Source: Parvularculaceae bacterium
Lineage (GTDB): Bacteria > Pseudomonadota > Alphaproteobacteria > Caulobacterales > Parvularculaceae
Direction: 5' to 3'
Assembly: GCA_013389125.1 (NCBI GenBank)
Contig: JACADX010000370.1
Coordinates: 1 to 10,514 of the forward strand
Length of the DNA: 10,514 nucleotides
Of the stretch, positions 6,615 through 10,514 are shown one piece after another. The notes beneath the pieces were generated by a model. The model was given only the letters and a program-made list of their open reading frames with translations, did not search any database and was not told the origin of the DNA. Made by a program: the position numbers and the translations under genes. Numbering within the stretch: the stretch's first letter is position 1; each line of letters begins with the position of its first letter.

Positions 6615-6658
6615 GCGAGGGACTGAAATAGACGCAGCGTCAGGAATTTGATTCGCTC
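6613..6658 (+). other. Concentric inverted repeats between usp and ybgC
   Basis: GAGCGA (6613-6618) pairs with TCGCTC (6653-6658). At nearly the same centre lies GACGCAGCGTC (6631-6641), a palindrome around one A. AAAT (6626-6629) and ATTT (6646-6649) can also pair. There is no T-run afterwards, so a rho-independent terminator is not convincing. It may be an mRNA-processing hairpin or a protein-binding dyad, and it lies just upstream of the ybgC start. Confidence 0.3.
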
Positions 6659-6663
6659 GTCGG

Positions 6664-7077
6664 ATGGCGCACCGGGAATTCACGATCACTGTCCGTGTTT
6701 ACTACGAGGACACGGATTTTTCGGGCGTCGTCTATCACGCGCGCTATCTGCATTTTTTCGAGCGCGGCAGGACCGAGGCGCTGCGATCCTGCGGGGTCTC
6801 GCATACGTCCCTTCTCGCCCGCGACGAGCCGCTCGCCTTCGCGGTACGGCGGATGACGATCGACTGGCTCGCGCCGGCGCGGATCGACGATCTCCTTGAG
6901 GTCTCGACCCGCTTCATTGAGGTCAAGGGCGCGCGCATGCTGGTCGTGCAGGAAATGCGGCGTCAGGACCAGATCATCGCCCGCGCCGAAGTCGAGGCGG
7001 CCTGCATGAATCGCCTCGGCCGGCCGCGCCGCCTGCCGCAGGAGGTCGTCGCCCGGCTCGGGTCCGGCGGGAATTGA
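6664..7077 (+). CDS. ybgC: Tol-Pal system-associated acyl-CoA thioesterase YbgC
   Basis: This 137-aa hot-dog-fold thioesterase hydrolyses acyl-CoA thioesters and associates with the inner membrane; in many proteobacteria its gene opens the tol-pal cluster. The N-terminal signature RVYYEDTDFSGVVYHARYLH (11-30) then FFERGRTEAL (31-40) matches E. coli YbgC, with the catalytic Asp at the same number (D18). FAVRRMTIDWLAPARIDDLLEV is the second conserved block. Length equals the family norm. The ATG at 6664 gives the same N-terminal offset as E. coli YbgC, although the ribosome binding site is weak (only GTCGG directly upstream). The usual partner tolQ does not follow directly: an interrupted acyltransferase gene of about 1.15 kb lies between them. 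Confidence 0.94.
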   Translation: MAHREFTITVRVYYEDTDFSGVVYHARYLHFFERGRTEALRSCGVSHTSLLARDEPLAFAVRRMTIDWLAPARIDDLLEVSTRFIEVKGARMLVVQEMRRQDQIIARAEVEAACMNRLGRPRRLPQEVVARLGSGGN

Positions 7078-7149
7078 GGGTTCCGGCTCCAGCTTTCCTT
7101 AACCAAGCGGCTCCTAGGGTCGCGAACGGCTGAGGACAGGGCGCCCGCA

Positions 7150-8298
7150 ATGGCGGCGGCACGGACGATCGAAGACGCCTGACGCGCCTCGAAGGCGCAC
7201 GGCAACAATTTCGACGCGCTGCGCCTTGCGGCGGCGTTCGCCGTCATCGTTTCGCATAGCTTTGAAATAGTCGGCGGGCCGCCCGAGAGCGAGCCGCTGC
7301 GGGTTCTGACGAACGGCGATTCAAGTCTCGGCCGCGTCGCCGTCATGACGTTTTTCGTGTTGAGCGGCTTCCTCCTGACTTGCAGTTATCGCTCCGATCC
7401 GTCGCTCGCCGCCTTCGCGCGAAAGCGTGCTCTGCGCATCGCGCCGGCGCTTGCCGCGGTCGTCCTCTTTTCCATTTTTGTCATTGGTTTCGCCGCGACG
7501 ACGCTTTCGCCTCGCGACTATTTCAGGTCGGAGGAGACGTGGCGCTATCTCGCCAATCTGGCTTTCTACACAGGTTTTGATTCGCTACCTGGCGTCTTCG
7601 CCGATGCGCCGATCGCCGGCGTCGTCAACGGCCCCCTATGGACGCTGAAGATCGAAGTCCTTTGCTACGCGACGTTGGCGGCCGCCGGCGCGACGCGACT
7701 TCTGCGGTCCGGCGCCGTCGCGGCCATGGTCGTTCTCTTGTATGTCGCGAGCGCGTTTCTCGGCGCCGGCGCGCATGGAGGAGCCCTCTATTATCTGGAG
7801 CAGTATGCGGATCTCGCGCGGTCGTTCTTCGCGGGCTCGCTGTTCGCGCTTTTGGGGTCCCGGATTGCGCTGTCGCGGAACACGGCCCTTCTCGCGCTCG
7901 CCGGACTCGCCGTCGCGGCGCCATACGGCCTTCTCAGCGAAGTTTTTCCCTTTCTCGGCGGCTATCTCGTATTCTGGCTCGGATTCGCGCATCTCGGCGC
8001 AGTCCGGCGCGCAGGCCGATAGGGTGATTTTTCCTACGGCCTTTATCTCTGGGGCTGGCCGGCGCAGCAGATCGTCGAGACGACGATTTCGCAGCCGCAT
8101 TGGCTCGGCAACATTCTGCTTGCAACCCCGCTCGCGCTCGGTGCGGCGATCCTCAGCTGGCGGCTCGTCGAAAAGCCGGCGCTCGCCTTAAAGCCGCATC
8201 CGGCGGCGCCATTAAACTTCCGAAAGCAAGTCCTCGCCGCTCAAAAGGCTTTGCCGCTCAGGTCCGAAGCCGCTATCAAAACCCGAATGACCGACTGA
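7150..8298 (+). pseudogene. Acyltransferase 3 family (AT3) gene interrupted by two in-frame stop codons
   Basis: One reading frame of 382 codons encodes a full AT3-type membrane acyltransferase, a family that O-acylates surface polysaccharides. It is broken by TGA at codon 11 (7180-7182) and TAG at codon 291 (8020-8022). The frame is otherwise continuous, with no indels. N-terminal NNFDALRL (19-26) carries R25 and H36 in the family's R-x10-H pattern; 'FFVLSGFLLT' follows, then several hydrophobic helices. After the TAG come GDFSYGLYLWGWPAQQ and SWRLVEKPALALK, both standard C-terminal AT3 motifs. Relatives usually have Tyr before GD(F/I)SYG, so TAG may come from TAT or TAC. No ATG, GTG or TTG lies between the TGA and the R-x10-H motif; the first ATG (7345) would lose that motif and the first membrane helix. 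The intact stretch 7345-8022 is therefore a remnant. Sequencing error or very recent inactivation are the alternatives. Confidence 0.85.
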
Positions 8299-8299
8299 C

Positions 8300-8329
8300 G
8301 GCGCGTTCGCCCTAAAGGCGGGTTGCGCC
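8300..8329 (+). terminator. Weak hairpin just after the AT3 pseudogene
   Basis: GGCGC (8300-8304) pairs with GCGCC (8325-8329) and CGCC (8308-8311) pairs with GGCG (8317-8320) around a CTAAA loop, with a 3x4 internal loop between the stems. It begins 2 nt after the AT3 stop. No U-run follows, so it may be a weak terminator or a processing hairpin separating the AT3 gene from tolQ. Nothing else is recognisable up to the tolQ ribosome binding site. Confidence 0.3.
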
Positions 8330-8447
8330 GGGCCTCTATTTGCGCGCTGACGGGGATGCGATCCTGGAAGGCCGCAAAAAAGGCGCATAGAAACCTCATC
8401 CCGGGGCCGTCCGGTCCGCGTCAGCTAACGTGCAGGGGATTTGAAGA

Positions 8448-9167
8448 ATGGAAGCAGAAGTCGCCGCGGCGGCGGGAACTACGATCGGCGGCGAGTTCAG
8501 CCTTTGGAGCCTCTTTCTCTCGGCCGGACTCGTCGTCAAGGTCGTCATGGGGATCTTGATCTTCGCCTCGGTCTGGTCGTGGGCCGTGATTATTGACAAG
8601 TCCCTGCTTTTTGGACGCCTGAAGTCGAAATCGGCGCGATTTGAAGATCAGTTCTGGTCAGGCCGCCCGCTCGATGAGCTTCACCGCAAGCTCGGCGACA
8701 AGGGCGATCACCCGATGGCGCGCGTCTTCACGGCGGGAATGACCGAATGGCAGCGCGCTAAAGATCTCGGGCGCACCGAAGGACTAGTCGCCGGCGCGAA
8801 GGATCGCATCGAAAAAGTGATGAATGTCGTCGTTGCGCGCGAACTCGAAGGCGCGGAACGCAATCTCGGCATTCTCGCGACGATCGGATCCGCGGCCCCG
8901 TTTGTCGGCCTCCTCGGCACGGTCTGGGGCATCATGACCGCCTTTCAGGCGATCGCCGCAACAAAGGACACAAACCTCGCCGTTGTCGCGCCGGGCATCG
9001 CCGAGGCGCTGTTTGCGACGGCGCTCGGTCTCCTCGCCGCCATTCCGGCGGTCGTCGGTTATAACCGCTATTCCGCGGCGCTTAATTCCTATGCCGTCCG
9101 CTTGCAGGGCTTTGCCGACGAGTTCGCGGCGATCCTCTCCCGGCAGCTCGACGAAAGGTCTCGCTGA
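8448..9167 (+). CDS. tolQ: Tol-Pal system protein TolQ
   Basis: This is a 239-aa inner-membrane proton-channel subunit of the Tol-Pal machine, homologous to ExbB and MotA. With TolR it uses the proton motive force to energise TolA during outer-membrane constriction at division. There are three membrane segments, at about 25-48, 143-165 and 180-205, with a cytoplasmic domain between the first two. The conserved block APFVGLLGTVWGIMTAF (150-166) and the third-helix signature APGIAEALFATALGLLAAIP (181-200) identify the family; TolQ is favoured over ExbB by the tolR-tolA context. Length is normal (about 230-240 aa). AGGGG lies 9 nt before the ATG. Its stop overlaps the tolR start as TGATG, so the pair is translationally coupled. 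Confidence 0.96.
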   Translation: MEAEVAAAAGTTIGGEFSLWSLFLSAGLVVKVVMGILIFASVWSWAVIIDKSLLFGRLKSKSARFEDQFWSGRPLDELHRKLGDKGDHPMARVFTAGMTEWQRAKDLGRTEGLVAGAKDRIEKVMNVVVARELEGAERNLGILATIGSAAPFVGLLGTVWGIMTAFQAIAATKDTNLAVVAPGIAEALFATALGLLAAIPAVVGYNRYSAALNSYAVRLQGFADEFAAILSRQLDERSR

Positions 9168-9601
9168 TGGGCGCGTCGACAAGCGCCGGCGCGCACCGGC
9201 ACAAGCCCGGCCGGACGCGAATGATGTCGGAGATCAACGTGACGCCGCTTGTCGACGTCATGCTCGTCCTCCTGATCGTTTTCATGGTTGCGGCCCCCTT
9301 ATTGACGGTCGGCGTCGCCGTCGATCTGCCCGAAACCGCCGCGCAGCCGATCCCGGAGCAGGGCGAACCGCTGACCGTGACCATCACCGGCGATGGAACG
9401 ATCTTCGTTCAGGAAACGGCGGTCGAAATCGACAGTCTCGTTCCCCAGCTCGAAGCGATCGCAACGGCGGGATACGACCAACGGATCTTCATCCGCGGCG
9501 ATCAGGCCCGCTCTTATGGCGAGGTCGTACGCGTCATGGGCAAAATCAACGCCGCCGGCTTTCGTCGAATCGGCCTCGTCACCGACCGGGAACTGAACTG
9601 A
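9167..9601 (+). CDS. tolR: Tol-Pal system protein TolR
   Basis: This is a 144-aa protein with a short basic cytoplasmic N-terminus (1-19), one membrane helix (about 28-48) and a periplasmic domain (50-144), the standard ExbD/TolR layout. The signature SEINVTPLVDVMLVLLIVFM (21-40) contains D30, the membrane carboxylate that forms the proton path with the TolQ helices. The C-terminal domain with IFIRGDQARSYGEVVRVMGK resembles the TolR periplasmic fold that contacts peptidoglycan. The ATG shares its A with the tolQ stop TGA. The gene is followed by tolA after 24 nt. Confidence 0.96.
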   Translation: MGASTSAGAHRHKPGRTRMMSEINVTPLVDVMLVLLIVFMVAAPLLTVGVAVDLPETAAQPIPEQGEPLTVTITGDGTIFVQETAVEIDSLVPQLEAIATAGYDQRIFIRGDQARSYGEVVRVMGKINAAGFRRIGLVTDRELN

Positions 9602-9625
9602 CGCGGGGAGTGTGAAGTAGGCCCC

Positions 9626-10447
9626 ATGCGTTACGGCGTTTTTGCATCGCTCCTACTTCACGCATGCGCCTTGGGGCTTGCGTTCATTTCTCTGCCGGAT
9701 TTTCTGCGCACGAAAGTCGTCGACGCGCCGGTCATTCCGATCGATCTAATCGATGAAGCCGAGTTCGCGGAATTGACGAGCGTTCCCGCGATGGCGCCAA
9801 AGCCCAAGCCGAAGGAGGAAATGCCGCCGGAGCTTCCAAAGCCGAAAGCGGAAGAGCCCAAGCCGACGCCGAAAGCGGAAGCCGAGCCCGAGCCGCAGCC
9901 GGAGCCCGCGCCTGAGAAAAAACCGGAGCCGAAGCCGGAGGCTGCCAAGCCGAAACCCCAGCCGAAGCCGAAATCGAAACCGAAGCAGGAAGACCTCGAT
10001 CTCGACGCGCTGTCGGCGCTGGTCGACAAGTCGCGCAAAGCCGAGCCATCTTCCGGCGAGGATTCAAGCGCCGTCCTCGAAGCTGACCGCGCGCAAGAGG
10101 CGATAGGCGCCGGCGACCGCTTGACCGCGACGGAAATTGACAAGATGCGCGCCGCGGTGTCGCGCTGCTGGAACGCGAGCGCCATCATCGGCGCGCCGGA
10201 GCCTGAAAAACTCGTGGTTGTGCTTGACATCGACCTTAATCGGGACGGCACGCTCGCGGGCGCGCCGCGCGTTGTAAACGCGATCGAAATAAATCTCTCC
10301 GGGAACCGATTCTGGAAGGTCGCCGAGCAGAATGCGATCCGGGCGGTTCAGGCGTGTCAGCCCTATGATTTCCTCGATCCGGCCCGCTACCAGGACTGGA
10401 AAGCGTTCACGCTGAACTTCGACCCCAGCCAAATGGCGGGATTTTAA
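9626..10447 (+). CDS. tolA: Tol-Pal system protein TolA (TonB-C-like domain)
   Basis: This 273-aa protein links the inner membrane (TolQR) to TolB/Pal at the outer membrane. Residues 5-23 are the membrane anchor, with the Ser/His pair (S8, H12) typical of TolA/TonB first helices. Residues 55-121 are a low-complexity Pro/Lys/Glu linker of repeated PKP, PEP and EPKP units, replacing the long Ala/Lys-rich coiled region of E. coli TolA. Residues about 165-273 are the C-terminal TolA/TonB-type domain, with RCWN (180-183) and VQACQPYDFL (241-250). C181 and C244 are likely a disulfide pair, and the ending 'W-K-x-F-T-L-N-F-D-P' is typical of alphaproteobacteria. The ATG at 9626 has GGGGAG 15 nt upstream and a weak AGTAGG 4 nt upstream. 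E. coli TolA is much longer (421 aa). The tolB gene is expected beyond the window. Confidence 0.93.
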   Translation: MRYGVFASLLLHACALGLAFISLPDFLRTKVVDAPVIPIDLIDEAEFAELTSVPAMAPKPKPKEEMPPELPKPKAEEPKPTPKAEAEPEPQPEPAPEKKPEPKPEAAKPKPQPKPKSKPKQEDLDLDALSALVDKSRKAEPSSGEDSSAVLEADRAQEAIGAGDRLTATEIDKMRAAVSRCWNASAIIGAPEPEKLVVVLDIDLNRDGTLAGAPRVVNAIEINLSGNRFWKVAEQNAIRAVQACQPYDFLDPARYQDWKAFTLNFDPSQMAGF

Positions 10448-10514
10448 GCGAGGAAATTCCGGAAGACGCCTTAATTCGGCGCAGCGAAACATCTAATGGT
10501 CCGCTCTGACAGCA

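Noticed and set aside
7098..7110. CtrA half-site (TTAACC) upstream of the AT3 gene
   Set aside because: Only one half-site is present; no second TTAA at the 7-nt spacing needed for a full CtrA box.
7345..8022. A functional 225-aa AT3 protein from ATG 7345
   Set aside because: It would lack the R-x10-H motif, the first membrane helix and the whole C-terminal block, all of which are still present in the same frame outside the stops.
10496..10514. Possible start of tolB at ATG 10496
   Set aside because: Only six codons are visible (MVRSDS), with no signal peptide and no clear ribosome binding site. tolB is expected nearby from the usual gene order but cannot be supported from this window.

Overview
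The window reads as GC-rich chromosomal DNA of an alphaproteobacterium, probably of the Hyphomicrobiales type. The support is the ybgC / tolQ / tolR / tolA block, the alphaproteobacterial style of TolA (Pro/Lys/Glu-rich linker, C-terminal domain with paired Cys), a FixK/FNR-type box and the codon usage. The genus cannot be named from the sequence alone. No rRNA, tRNA, CRISPR array, complete insertion sequence or phage gene was seen.

Left half (227-5468), all on the minus strand. In transcription order the genes are: an ECHDC3-like crotonase that lacks both catalytic glutamates; a TetR regulator with its own promoter and a 14-bp palindromic operator placed over the predicted transcription start; a PlsC-type acyltransferase; an LplT-like MFS transporter; a UDP-glucuronate 4-epimerase-like SDR; and a small membrane-anchored protein that may belong to the DUF4174 group. 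tetR, plsC, the MFS gene and the epimerase gene are separated by only about 10-21 nt and look like one autoregulated operon. Its likely theme is membrane lipid or lysolipid remodelling, with a sugar-nucleotide step attached.

Middle (5469-5747). This is a divergent intergenic region. Its plus side holds a FixK/FNR-type palindrome, TTGA-N6-TCAA, spaced as expected for class II activation of a two-domain universal stress protein gene at 5748. That gene is therefore probably induced at low oxygen.

Right half (5748-10447), all on the plus strand. It runs usp, ybgC (acyl-CoA thioesterase), an acyltransferase-3 (AT3) pseudogene, tolQ, tolR and tolA; tolB would be expected just beyond the right edge. 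The AT3 gene is collinear from end to end but carries two in-frame stops, a TGA at codon 11 and a TAG at codon 291. It lies between ybgC and tolQ, where most genomes have these two genes adjacent. TolQRA form the proton-motive-force-driven inner-membrane part of the Tol-Pal cell-envelope machine.

I did not find a clearly new biological system. The items most worth following up are the TetR/PlsC/LplT-like module and its operator, the FixK-type promoter of usp, the catalytically altered crotonase, and the doubly interrupted AT3 gene inside the tol locus.
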